Source of the DNA: Laburnicola sp. R22_1
Lineage: Eukaryota; Ascomycota; Dothideomycetes; Pleosporales; Didymosphaeriaceae
Direction: 5' to 3'
Length of the DNA: 64,000 nt
NCBI GenBank assembly: GCA_014281115.1
Contig: JACONQ010000002.1
Coordinates: 2,604,001 to 2,668,000 of the forward strand
Positions 22,440 to 33,859 of this stretch are shown here, one piece after another. The position numbers and the translations under genes were made by a program. The stretch's first letter is position 1; every line of letters starts with the position of its first letter. Under the pieces are notes generated by a model. That model had not been told where the DNA came from. It made no database searches and worked only from the letters and a program-made list of their open reading frames with translations.

Positions 22440-22930
22440 TAGAGTGTCTAGCCTTTAGAGTATAAATTAGAGTATTTCTTTAAAAGGATACCCTTCTACT
22501 ACACTCTCTAATCTAAAGATAATAAAAGAAAGTATGCTAAATACCTATAAAGTAGATAATTATATCCTCTATAGCTAAAATACCTAAAGAATATAATTAT
22601 GTCCTATATAGCTAAAATATATAAAAATTGTCATTATAACCTATATAAAGGCTTTAAAAATAGTAATAAGGGATTAAGATAAAGAAGTAATTATATTAAG
22701 AAGGAAGATAGAGAAGACTATATACTTATAGGGCTAGTTAGCTAAAGGTATAGTAAATTCCTACCTATACTATAGCACTAACAGCTAGCCTGTGTTAGAA
22801 AATCTCTAGAGACAAAGATGTGTTGCATCTAGGTTAAGTCTCTAAAAGCACGCGCTAGTAGAGTGCCTAGCCTTTAGAGTATAAATTAGAGTATTTTTCT
22901 AAAAGGATACTCTTTTACTACACTCTATTA
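22440..22930 (+). repeat. direct repeat pair of about 70 bp
   Basis: The segment TAGCCTTTAGAGTATAAATT with its downstream AGGATAC(C/T)CTT and ACACTCT occurs at about 22450-22510 and again at about 22868-22926. The role is unknown; it lies between the two LTR-like copies. Confidence 0.5.
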
Positions 22931-23189
22931 AGTGCCATTTTACTAAAAATACATATTAGCTTTCTATATATAGTAGTAAAGAGACACTAAAAAAATAAAA
23001 AGTATTTTATATAGAAGTAAAGGCACTAAAGATAATAGCAAATAGATTTATATAGAAAATAGAGGCACTTAACTATAAATATAGTAGACTTACTATATAC
23101 TAGTAGTAAAGTACTACTAAAAAGCTAAAATTCTACTTACTATCTCTATTACGCAACTAGTAGCTAGCCTATATAAAAGGTTAGCAACT

Positions 23190-23400
23190 TTAATCTAATA
23201 TTATAGTACTAGCAGCTGGCCCGTATAAAAATTAGAGAACATTCTATTACTATTATGGCACTAGCGACTTACTTATATTAAAAGATTAGAATATTTAACT
23301 AATATTATAGTACTAGCAGCTAGCCTATATAGAAGTATAGAAGGTTAAATTCTATATTATAGTACTGGCAGTTCGCTTATATAAAAAAATTAGAATATGC
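23190..23400 (+). repeat. imperfect tandem repeat, about 55-65 bp unit, four copies
   Basis: The core TATTATAGTACTAGCAGCT followed by a (G/C)CCTATATA-like block recurs near 23200, 23255, 23315 and 23370, with one more distant copy near 22780. It is mutated and AT-rich. No coding potential seen. Confidence 0.5.
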
Positions 23401-24344
23401 CTAAAAAGTAATAGTTGCTAAAGAATATATTAAAATATACCTATATTAGTGGACTAAATATAAAGAGTATACTTACACTATTAAAAAAATCTGTAACACT
23501 ATACTATATATTATATTATAGAAATATAGGAATATATTCTTTTTATTCTATATCTACTAGTATATTCTACTAAAAATTAACTATTACTATAATAATTATT
23601 ATAACTAATATAATTTTATTAGTAAAAGGGGCCGATTTTTTTAGGTGATAGTAACTTATAAGAAGCCAAACTAAAGTTTAATATACCTATACTTTTATTA
23701 TATATAACTATATATATTATACTTTGCTAGTAAGAGGAGCCATAGCTATATTAAAAGCTACTTATACGCTAGCATATCTCTAATAGCTATATTTAATTAT
23801 TTATAACTACTATTTAAATAATAACTTATCTAGTTTATTATAGTAAGTTTAACCTTAACTTTACTATACTTATTAACACTTATATATAATATAAATAAGT
23901 CCGAAATTAATACTCTATTAAGCATATTAAAGATAGTAATAGTCTTTGCCTAAAGGTTAGAAAGTATATTCTAACGCTCTATAAGTATTATAAAAGAAAG
24001 TAATAGTTGCTAGGTCTACTAATTATTCTTTTATAGGTTAATTATAAGAGGAGTGTTTAGTGCTACTTTATCTAGTTTTATTATAGGTTTAGCATCTTAA
24101 AATTAAATAGTTTAACCTAAAAAGTAAAATTAAATATATATTAAGTACCTTATAGTAACACAATCTTATTACTATAATAATATTAGTAAACTAGCCATCT
24201 AATCTATATAGGCGTAATATAGTCTTTTAACTCTAATTTAGGGCTAAAATTAATAGTGCTCTAATCTTAGAGGTATAGAGGAAAGTTTACAATATTTTGT
24301 GTTAGGGGTTATAATAAAAGTTTACTAGGAACCTTCTCTTTTAC
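23401..24344. other. AT-rich degraded DNA, nothing recognised
   Basis: About 0.9 kb of TA-rich sequence with short homopolymeric runs between the tandem repeat and the second LTR-like copy. No frame, terminal repeat or motif could be supported on either strand. Confidence 0.5.
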
Positions 24345-24712
24345 CTTTCTACTACCTACGCTTTTATGTAATAGGTATATAGTAGTGCGCTAGTATACTT
24401 ATGCTAGTATAGACGTAGTATATTTGCCTATACCCTAGTGTAATATTGCGCCTTTTATAAAGCTAGGTTTAATATTATCTCTAGCGTATAGGAGCTAGTA
24501 CGATATCCTCCCTATAGCCCTAGTATAATAATGCCCCTAGTGCGTAAAAGCTAGTGCGACATCCTCCCTATAGCCCTGGCGCGATAATGCCCCTACTAAT
24601 TTAATATTTCCAGATCTAGGCAATATCCTACCTAGCACTATAGTGTACATATCGCTTTTTATAGAATATTAGACTAATATCTTATATTTAAAAAGGGTTA
24701 GGAATATTAGAA
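24345..24712 (+). repeat. LTR-like direct repeat, second copy, probable 5' LTR of the copia relic
   Basis: Matches 22200-22425 in order and contains an extra internal duplication of about 58 bp (ATATCCTCCCTATAGCCCT near 24507 and ACATCCTCCCTATAGCCCT near 24560). It sits directly upstream of the copia relic and in the right place for its 5' LTR. The 3' LTR was not found. Confidence 0.4.
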
Positions 24713-26016
24713 GCAACACTGCATAAAGAAATAAGACCTAAGTACTAAAAGAATAAGATTAGCCTAGTAGACAATTTTTCTTTATTAGAAATACAATTAT
24801 ATATAGTATATACTATTGCTAATTATTATACATTATACTAAAAAGGGATAGCTTTCTTAGAATTATTTTAGGAAGACTTTAAAGAATAGGAAAAATACTA
24901 TTTTTAAAGTTAAACTATATATTTAAAAGAGAGCTTATTATAGTCCTAGAAGAAAAGAGCATTACACTAAAAATAGACGCTAGAGCCATAAGTGCTAGCA
25001 AACTATATAAAGTAGCCTAAGGTAATGTAAATATTACTTATATATTACTACCCTTACTAGCCTACTTAACTTCTTATACGCAAATACTAAGGCTAATCTT
25101 AAAAATACCTAAGCTAGTTAGGCTATTGCACAAACCTAAATAGAGTAAGCTACTACTACTATAGGCATATATATAGCTATTGGTTCCTATAGACATTTTA
25201 AAAAAATCTTTATATAAATACTAAGAATAATCTTATTTATATAAATAACTAAATAACCTACTACTCTTTATATATAGTATCTAACTACTATTCTACTTAT
25301 CTACTCGCGATTATTAAACGCTATATAAAATAGAACAACTACTAGTTAAATATAAATTATAGGCACTATACTAATCTATACAGACTAAGCCTATACTATA
25401 ATCTAACCTCTATAAACTTTTTCCTAAGCATAACCTACCTTCTTAGAGAATTCTAGTTAATAAGATAATCTAATTTTGAAAGGCATAGAATAAGAATAAT
25501 AACTATACTAAAGCTCTATTTACTAATTTTCGTGCGTTAATCTAAGTTATAATTAATTGCTAATCTAATTAGTACCTATAAGAAGTTAATATATACTACA
25601 CTAATTGTAAATATAACTTCTCTATATAAAGAGGCAGACTACTAGCCTCTTATAGATAAGAATTTTATAGACAATTTATACTATTATTATTACAATTTAG
25701 ATTCTAATTAAACAATATTTATATAAGACTAAAGAAGTGTTTTGTGTACTATAAGAAAGATTATTAGTCTTTTAACTATTCGCGTAATAAGCGTACTCGC
25801 GTAATAAGGTAGTATATTATCTTTTATAAAGAGTATAATAATAAAACGCCTTTGTATAAAACTATTTAGTCCTATATTTAGAATATAGAAGGGTATAATA
25901 ATAAGGAATCTACTTTACACAAAGAAGAGAAGTAGAGTAAAAATAATAAGAATAGTTATAATTAAGTATTCTACCTAACTACTACTACCTATCTTTACTA
26001 CATAACTAGCGAATAT
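24713..26016 (+). mobile_element. RIP-degraded Ty1/copia retrotransposon, Gag-side part
   Basis: TA-rich remnant with + strand conceptual frames leading into ...TTTYLYYITSEY at 26.0 kb. The same frame resumes as ITSEYIYKIELEKC after the 1266-bp insert at 26017-27282. A Cys-poor basic block near 25.74 kb could be the remains of a Gag zinc knuckle; this is uncertain. The element continues to 30250. Confidence 0.55.
26002..26016. repeat. 15-bp direct repeat, left copy
   Basis: ATAACTAGCGAATAT, repeated exactly at 27283-27297 on the far side of the 1266-bp insertion in the copia relic. The copia frame reads across it without a gap. Confidence 0.8.
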
Positions 26017-27282
26017 TAAACATCTTTATTGTGTAGAGATTCTAACTAAGGTCGAGTCTACACTATACACAGAGAGGAGTAAAACAGAAGGCACTAAAAC
26101 TTATTACCTAGCACACAGTGGTAGTAACAAATTATACACAAAATAACAATAATTTAGTTATTAACTTTCTTTATAGCAGCATTATTAATAGTAGTTAATA
26201 GATAGTCTACTATCTAGTATAACTAAGTTATATATTATTTCTTAACTAGTAGACTATTAAAGAGCCGTAGTGGACCTACGCGGAGTTGCAACCGCGGGAG
26301 TAGTATGGGTAATAGAACGCTTAACTATAGTTTAGTCGTCGCGTTCGCAATCTAGTAGTAGCGTAACTATAATGTACTATACGTATAGCGTATAAAGTCT
26401 GTCTACTCTTATAATATTAGCAACACCTAGTACACTAAATCTTTATCTTTAATATACGACTACTATCACTATCTTTTAAATTTAGCTCTTTATCTATTAT
26501 GCTTAGCAACGCGACAATATTCTAGCGGCCTAACTACACTACTTCTTCTATATAGGGCAGCATAGCTGTGGTAGAGTTTTAAGAGTATATAGAGGATTAG
26601 CTAGGCAAAGTTAAGAATAATCCCTAGAGATTTAGCGATCTTGTACGATAAGCAGAATTATTAGAGGGGCCTCTTAATCTTAATATTTTTAATAACACCT
26701 AGCCCTAGCTATTTAGGCCCTATTAGCTAGTTCTGTAATTTTAGATTCTAGAGTGCAAAGTACTCCTTTAGTACCTAGATAGAGGATTAGGTTAGGCGTC
26801 TATACTACAATAATAGGACAAAGTAGAGGCGTTGCTAGAGAAACTTAAAGATAAGAACTGGCAAAGCAAAGGCATAGGGCAGCTGCCAGATAATAAGCGG
26901 CGGTTTCTTAGGGACTGCAGGAGTTCGAAAGCGCAGCTGTGGCGCAAGAAGCTCGTGGACGTAGTGGCGATTATTCGGGGTGCCGTTAAGGCAGGGGACC
27001 GCGACTAAGCAATAAGGGTGAGGGTAAGCAGCAGCGGCGGGAGCACGGGGGAGATGGGCGGCGGCAAGGTTATAGGGGGGCGGAATACGGCTTGCTGGTT
27101 GCGAGGGGAAATCTACTATAGGAGAGAGTTAATAAAATAGTTAGGTTAGTTGCTATTATAATTATTGTTGTTATTGTTGCAGCAAAAAATATCGTTAAAG
27201 AAATTATTAATTACGTAACACAGTGGTCGATTAAACAGCCGGCCCGGGATCACGTAACATTACGGATTGACCCCGGGGGAGA
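26017..27282 (+). mobile_element. 1.27-kb insertion in the copia relic, family unknown
   Basis: Bounded by perfect 15-bp direct repeats. The right half (26.8-27.28 kb) is much more GC-rich and less mutated than the flanks, including CCGGCCCGGGATCACGT near the end. A + strand conceptual frame at about 26500-27050 reads in part LLEKLKDKNWQSKGIGQLP and RRFLRDCRSSKAQLWRKK, with RIP-type stops. No LTR pair, TIR or poly(A) tail is obvious, though AATAAA lies close to the left end on the minus strand. A 15-bp duplication suggests target-primed insertion (LINE or SINE type) rather than an integrase. I cannot name the family. Confidence 0.55.
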
Positions 27283-27297
27283 ATAACTAGCGAATAT
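27283..27297. repeat. 15-bp direct repeat, right copy
   Basis: Exact copy of 26002-26016. Confidence 0.8.
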
Positions 27298-30250
27298 ATC
27301 TATAAGATAGAGCTAGAGAAGTGTGTAGAATAGTTTATTTTTAAAGATTAATACTATATAATATACTAAGATAAACTATAGAATATAGATATAGTAAGGA
27401 TTTCTACTATTAGTAAAGCATAGCTAGAGGTATATATATAAGAAAACTCCTATATAAAGATTAATTAGACACCTAACAACACTAATATTAGCTTTAGAGG
27501 TTAGAACCTATAAGAATCTCTAGAAACTATACAAATTATAAATTTAATAAAAATAGTTATTTACTATATTCTAGACCCTCTAATACTATTTCTACTATTA
27601 CTAGTAGATACGAATAAACTAGGTGCCTACTTTAATAATATTTTAGATATTATTATATAAAAGAATAGTATAACTATACCTATTATATATAAATAGGAAT
27701 ACTCTTTTTTAATATTAGTAAGAAAGAAACTATATCTTTTTTTACTAAATAAGAACTCTATTACCTTTATTAATAATTTAGATATCCCTATATAAAAGAT
27801 TTTAAAATATGCTTGCTAATACTAGCTATAAAGTAAATGCCACTATACTAAATAAAATTTAGAAGTTTTGTCACTACTATTAATTATATAGATAAGCCCT
27901 ATATTGCTTTAAGTTTACTATTAAAAATAACGCTTACTTTAACTATAAAGTTATTATTAATATTATATATATTAGAACTAGAAATACACTATATATTATT
28001 TTAAGCTATAATCTTTTTAAAATGAATATCTATATAAAATATATAAAAGCACTCTATAGATACTAGATTAATACCTACTAAGATCTACCTAACTATATTA
28101 TATATAACCTAGGTATAAACTTTATATTAGATAAGTTTAAGAACTATATAAAGATTATTAGCGCAACTTATAGGCAAATGCCTATATAAGTATATTAGAT
28201 AATAGAAAAGGTTAAGTGTTTATATACACTCCTCTATAAAGTCTTTAATATTTTTAAGACTAAACTAAAAGATTATATAGATAAGAAGAATATCCTTTAG
28301 ATAGCTATTAAAGCTATTAATAACACTATAGGCCTAGATAGTCTTATACCTACACTACTAGTCTTTAGCGCATATTCTACAATTAGTATAGACTCTTTTC
28401 TATTATATAATATTATCGCACGCGCAAATACTATATAAAAAGTAATAAAGATACTATAAAAGAAAAGAGATAAGACTAATATTATTTATGTGCTAAATAC
28501 CTATAATAGTCTATTAGTAGCACATAAAGCCCTTAAGCTCCTACTTAGATTTAAAGTTATGGCCTAGAAAGAAAAAGGTGGATAAATAGGCCTATATAAG
28601 ATTAAGGATATTAAGAATAAAGATATAATTATTAACCTAAAAAATAGTCTAGTAAAGTTTTACTATATATAAGTTAAGCTATACTATTATAAAGAAGATT
28701 ACACTCCTCTACTATTATATAAAGTAGATAATATTGCCTCTATATAAAGGAACTATCTAAAAAAAAGAGGCTATTTAAGAAAAATACTATATTCCTTTTC
28801 TAAAAGGAGATAAGTAATTAGAAACTATCTCAAAAGCTCTGTGCAAAAGGTGTAATTATAATATCTAGAGTACTTTTTAAAAAGTTAGATTATATAGAGA
28901 TAGACGCTTTTATTACTAATAATATATTTAAGATTTTCTCTTTAACCTATCTAAGTATAAGAGCAAAATCTTTAACCTCCGCCTTATATAAAAGTTAAGA
29001 GCAAGACTACTTAACTATATAAGAAATCCTGCCTTGTGTTTGCTACTCACTCTAATAAGAATAAGAATAAAATTCTTACCTAATTACTTACTATTTAAAG
29101 GATAAGCTAGCGCCTACTTCTTATATTAGAAGTAAGCCTTTAGGCAATATATAAAATATATTTTAAACTATAAGATATTACTTAGGCCTATATTTAGTCT
29201 ACTAATAAACTAAACTACATACTCTATACTAGACTACCTAAGAAACTACGCATAAACTTTCTATAAAATATAATCTTTTATATTATATAATCACTCTATA
29301 GTATAGCTAAATTAGATCTTTACTAGTTTAAGACTTACTATAACTACTATAAAAAAACTTAGTATAAAGACTTTATTATACAACCTATATCTACTTATTA
29401 CTAATAAAGAAGAATGCACTTTTAAAATTACTAGCCTTTAAATAGATAATACTCTTAGTATTATTAATAAAATCTTCGCACAAAAAAGAGCTAAACAAAG
29501 TAGCCTTTTATATAAAGAATAAGACTATTCTTACTAAGGACTAACCTATTAAGTTTAATAGTAAAAGAATTTAGCTTATATATAACACTATAGTTCTTAT
29601 ATAAAAAGGCTAAGCAAAGGGCCTTTATATAATTAACCTAAAAGATAAGAATACTATATAGAGGTATATAGAGTAGCGTATAAAGAGCGCCTATATAGTA
29701 TCTATATACTAACTAGAAGCTATATTTAATTTATCTATTGCTACTTAGACTATATTACTCTTATATAAAGATATTAAGGCATTAAATACATAAATCTAAT
29801 AGCAGATTAATAATAGTAAGCATGGCCTTACCTTTATACTATTAGATCTCTATTACGCAAAGCTATTTATCTTTACTAATGGCTTATTTGCTAATAATAA
29901 GGACCTAAGCTTATAGCTAGAATTCCTAATCGCTCTAGGCAATAAGTATTATATAAGTAATAGTAATAATTTTAATATTCTAGTAAATATTATACACTAG
30001 AATTTAACTAAGTATAAGAGAGTAATAAGAAGTATTCTTACTAGCAAGCTATATAGTATAATAGGAGGCTTTAATAATACTATTACTATTAGTATAATCT
30101 TTTAAAAGATTATATATATGCTTAGTCTGTTACTAATCTCTATAGTTGTCTATATAAATTTAAAGTCTCTTTATAACTACCTTATACAACTAGAAACGAT
30201 AAATAAAAAGCGCCTTATAATTAATATTATGTTACTTTGCGAATTATATA
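27298..30250 (+). mobile_element. RIP-degraded Ty1/copia retrotransposon, integrase to RNase H
   Basis: Reading through stops gives the copia order. First is a pre-integrase block (VDTNKLGAYFNN, TFINNLDIPIQKILKY). Then comes the integrase core with VIINIIYI, YQDLPNYIIYNLGINF and AIKAINNTIGLDSLIPTLLV. The RT region includes TKPLRQYIKYILNYKI-like and YNLYLLITNK-like blocks. The RNase H part has AKLFIFTNGLFANNKDLS near 29860 and KSLYNYLIQLETINKKRL near 30160. It ends abruptly at 30250, where a pogo element has inserted. Dead by many TAG and TAA codons. Confidence 0.8.
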
Positions 30251-32123
30251 ACGTACTCCACAACCGAGCGACTCACCCAACCGAGCGACTCACTTTTGCC
30301 AAGACCCCACCAAAACATGTACTATTCACGACAGTACAGAGTTAATACGAACTATTATTAATAGTCTAAATAGGCCAATCTATTTAGAATCTACTTCTGC
30401 AGGTTATTTACACGTTGTTCTATTGTGCCCAGGCTTGCCGCAGCGTCCACAGCGCTGTTAAGTTGGCTCGCCTCTATTAACGCGCGCCCTCTTCTTTGCC
30501 TTCTTGCCATTACTGCGCGCCGCAAAGTCCTTTAGAGTAGCCAGCCGCTGGCCCTCTTTAGCTGTAAGAGCTCCTTCTTGCTGCAATCGCTTTCTTTTGT
30601 GCGATTTACGTCGCGTGGCGGCCTTATTAGTAGCTTAAAGTTCGGCGTTGCGTTTGGTCATTAACACTAAAGAATGCCCTATTAGCTTAGCGCCTTTAAC
30701 GAGCTTTTCCACCGCCTTAACCATATAAGTTGGGGAACTATCCACATGCCTTTGAATCCTCTGCTTAACCAGCATTGATTGTGACCCAAGTTCTGTACTA
30801 TTTCGCGGAGTTTGCGACTCCTATGTACTATCGCGAATAGTACATTCTGGAGGCGTACGCAGGCGGACGTCAAGCTGCGATAGTACAGCCTCTGGGTCGT
30901 GGGGCACTAGGCCAGCACCTTGAAAGCCTCCTTTAATATTACTTTCAGTAATTGAAGCCTTAAAAGCAGCAATAAAGCAAGGTAGGAACTCGATTTTGGT
31001 GATGTGCGTGATGTGGTTGCGCATTAGATTCTCGGCTTGGCGCCCATACGCCTTCTTTAACGGCGCAAAACAACCCACGTTAAGTGGCTGCAAGAGGTGC
31101 GACGAATGTGGAGGCATATAGAGAGTAATAATATTACTCTTTTTGCAGTAATCCTGGAATTCAAGCGAGTTGTGACTTTTGTGGCCATTAATAATGAGCA
31201 AACGTGCTCCACTAATAGTACGCCTCTTTGTATGCTTATCAAAGTGCTTTAGCTATTGCAGACCAAGCTCATTTGTCGTCCAGCCGTTCTTAGAGACTGC
31301 AATAACCCAATTATGAGGTAGATCCTTCTCCTTATACCAGGTGGAGAGGTGGTGCTTGCCCCCAAAGATAATAAAGGGTGGGATCCACCACCCCATTGCG
31401 TTGATGCCTTGGACAACTGTTGTCCACTCCCTATTGCCCTGCTGCACCTACTTTGGCCGTCCTCGACGCTCAGAGCCTGTGACTACTGCTCTAGTCGATA
31501 TTATGCCCATTATAAAGCCAGACTCGTTGAAATTGTAGGTGTCCTTATCTAGGATACCATACTTAGCCTTCATATTCTCCACAAGCCGGAACCAGCCTCG
31601 TATCACCTTAGGATCCTCCTGGAGGGCTCTCTTATAGTCGTACTTTCGATTAAACTTGACTTTAAGCTCTGGCTGGCGCTTAACAAAGTTTGGAGCCCAG
31701 TTATGGCCCACAGGGTCGCGATGCCGCTCAGCTAGCAAAGAATTGGCCATATCCTCCACGGCAGCAAGCTGTGGTGGGAATCCTTGCGAGTCTAGGTCGA
31801 GTACATGCTATATAATCGCCTTCTCCTCTCTTACAGTAAGCTTTATTGTGTTGGGTGGGCAGTCGCGTCGGAAGGCGATTCCAGCGCGTTGTCGGCTGAG
31901 GGTCTTTTGAGGGATGTTATAGATGGCGGCAGCGCGTCTTTGCGAAAGTGACGCGTCTTGTTCAATAGTCTGGATCGCAAGCTATATACAAGCTTTGTTT
32001 GACGCTAGTAGTTCGTTGTGTTGTTGAGGCATCGCGTTGTACTATTGATGGTAGCACGTTTTGGTGGGGTCTTGGCAAAAGTGAGTCGCTCGGTTGGGTG
32101 AGTCGCTCGGTTGTGGAGTACGT
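30251..32123 (-). mobile_element. pogo/Fot1-like DNA transposon, 1873 bp, lightly mutated
   Basis: TA on both sides (30249-30250 and 32124-32125). The terminal inverted repeats are at least 65 bp and nearly perfect, starting ACGTACTCCACAACCGAGCG, and contain the doublet CCGAGCGACTCAC twice. The ends hold the motif CCCCACCAAAAC, also present in the element at 35961-37751, so the two families are related. It landed in the RNase H gene of the copia relic and abuts the next pogo element directly. Confidence 0.93.
30404..32032 (-). pseudogene. pogo-family transposase with about six nonsense codons
   Basis: A single 543-codon frame from ATG at 32030-32032 to TAA at 30404-30406, broken only by RIP-type stops (after ACI, KAII, RRGRPK, ELGLQ, IRDST and NAEL). 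Domains in order are a psq-type helix-turn-helix (about 10-50), a CENP-B/Tc5 DNA-binding domain (about 65-130), and the DDE nuclease with YNFNESGF (first Asp-equivalent now Asn), LLIINGHKSH (Asp to Asn) and HSSHLLQPLNV (Asp to Asn). The C-terminal CCHC knuckle is CGRCGKPGHNRTTCK. All three catalytic positions read Asn, so catalysis is lost besides the stops. Confidence 0.88.
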
Positions 32124-32125
32124 TA

Positions 32126-33850
32126 ACGTGTTTATAAGCGTGCCGTTAGTACAAGCGAGCCGTTAACCCCACTAACTTTCCGTAACGTGCGATAAGCAAA
32201 CTACAATGCCTTAACTAACTACAACTTAATTGCCCTATAACAAAGGAGATATCTTCCTTGCTATCTCAGCTATTAATAAAAATCAGATTCAGAGCGAAAA
32301 TCGCGCTGCCTTAACGTTTAACGTCCCTCGATCAACGCTGCGCGACCGACGCGCCGGAATTGCTGCGCGACGCGATTACTAGCCCAAATCAAAGAAGCTT
32401 ACCAAGCTAGAAGAGGAGGTGATTGTTGAGCAAATACTTAACCTAGATTCGCGAGGCTTTGCGCCCACTCTAGGTGCTGTACGAGATATGGCGAATAAGC
32501 TGCTCACTGAGCGCAGCGCAGGCCACGTTGGCCAGCAGTGGCCTAGGAACTTTGTCAAGCGAACAGACAGCCTCACAACGCGATTTAATCGACCCTACAA
32601 TCGACAGCGAGCCCTCTGCGAGGACCCGACGGTTATACAGGCCTGGTTTGAGCTAGTAGCACGTACAAAGGCCACCTACGGTATCTGCAACAAGGATACC
32701 TTCAACTTCGACAAGACTGGCTTTCTGATGGGTAAAATATCCTCCCAGCTAGTCGTTACTGGCTCAGAGAGGCGTGGCCAGCCAAAAGCGATCCAGCCAG
32801 GCAATCGTGAGTGGGTGACGGCGATCCACAGAATCAACGCTACTGGGTGGGCAATCCCGCCCTTTATCATCTTCGCTGGCCAGTACCACCTCTCTGCCTG
32901 GTACGAGGGCGACGATATACCAGGTGACTGGGCTATTAGTCTCAGCAACAACAGTTAGACTACTAACAAGCTTAATATTACCTGGCTACAGCACTTTATC
33001 AAGCATATAGCAGCGCATAGGGTAGGTGCGCGCCAGCTACTTATACTTAACAGCCATAAGAGCCACAAGTCGCTCAAATTCCAAGAAATCTACAAGGATA
33101 ACAATATCTATACTCTCTATATACCGCCACATTCGTCGCACCTCCTACAGCCGCTAGACGTTAGCTGTTTCTCGCCATTAAAGCGGGCGTACGGGTGCCA
33201 AGTGTCGAGCCTAATACGCAACCATATCAACCATATCACCAAGCTTAAGTTCCTACCTACCTTCCGCGCCGCCTACAACCAGTTAATTACAAAGGAGAAT
33301 ATCTGCGCAAGCTTTTAGGGCGCCAGACTAGCCCCACACAATCCAGAGGTAGTGATCTCAAAGCTTAATATTAAGCTAAGGACGCCGTCGCCAGCAACCC
33401 TACTAGAGGCTGTGTGGGAGGCCAAAACACCCAGCAATATACGCGAACTAGAGGCTCAATCAACATTAATTCGCGAGCGGATTCGCGCGCATAAGAGCTC
33501 ATCACCTGCTTCTATTATTAAGAGGCTTAATTAGCTAGAAAGAGGCTCTTCTAAAGCAATACATCAAATGGCGCTTATGCGCGAGCGAATCTTAAGCCTT
33601 AAGAGAGCAAATAAGGCCGCCACAACGCGCAAGAATTGCAAAAAGAAGCGAATCCAGAAGCAAAGCACCCTATTAAAGGCAGAGAGAGAGGATATTAGGG
33701 CTGTTAAGCAGCAACTTAAGGGAGAAACGCGTTAAGGCAAGGCGCGATCAGGTACAAGCCAGCAGGCCTTAGCGCGCTGCAGTCGCTACAGAGAGACTGG
33801 CCATAACTCACAAACGTGTAAAAAGCGTACTATAGATACTACTTAAACTA
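32126..33850 (+). mobile_element. pogo/Fot1-like DNA transposon (copy 2), right end missing
   Basis: Left end ACGTGTTTATAAGCGTGCCG follows the shared TA at 32124-32125 and resembles the TIR of the copy at 17617. The internal sequence aligns with that copy up to the transposase stop at 33846 and then diverges, so the right TIR is deleted or replaced. It is much less RIP-mutated than copy 1. Confidence 0.8.
32206..33846 (+). pseudogene. pogo-family transposase (copy 2)
   Basis: One 547-codon frame from ATG 32206 to TAA 33844-33846. Longest open stretch 32419-32958. It has a psq HTH region with NRAALTFNVPRSTLRDRR, a CENP-B-type region with MANKLLTERSAGHVGQQWP, and DDE blocks NTFNFDKTGF (first Asp kept), LLILNSHKSH (second Asp now Asn) and HSSHLLQPLDV (third Asp kept). 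The knuckle RCSRYRETGHNSQTCK has its second Cys changed to Tyr. In-frame stops at codons 3 and 8, then near 32956, 33316, 33532 and 33733, are of RIP type. Nonfunctional. Confidence 0.85.
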
Positions 33851-33859
33851 CTAGAAATA

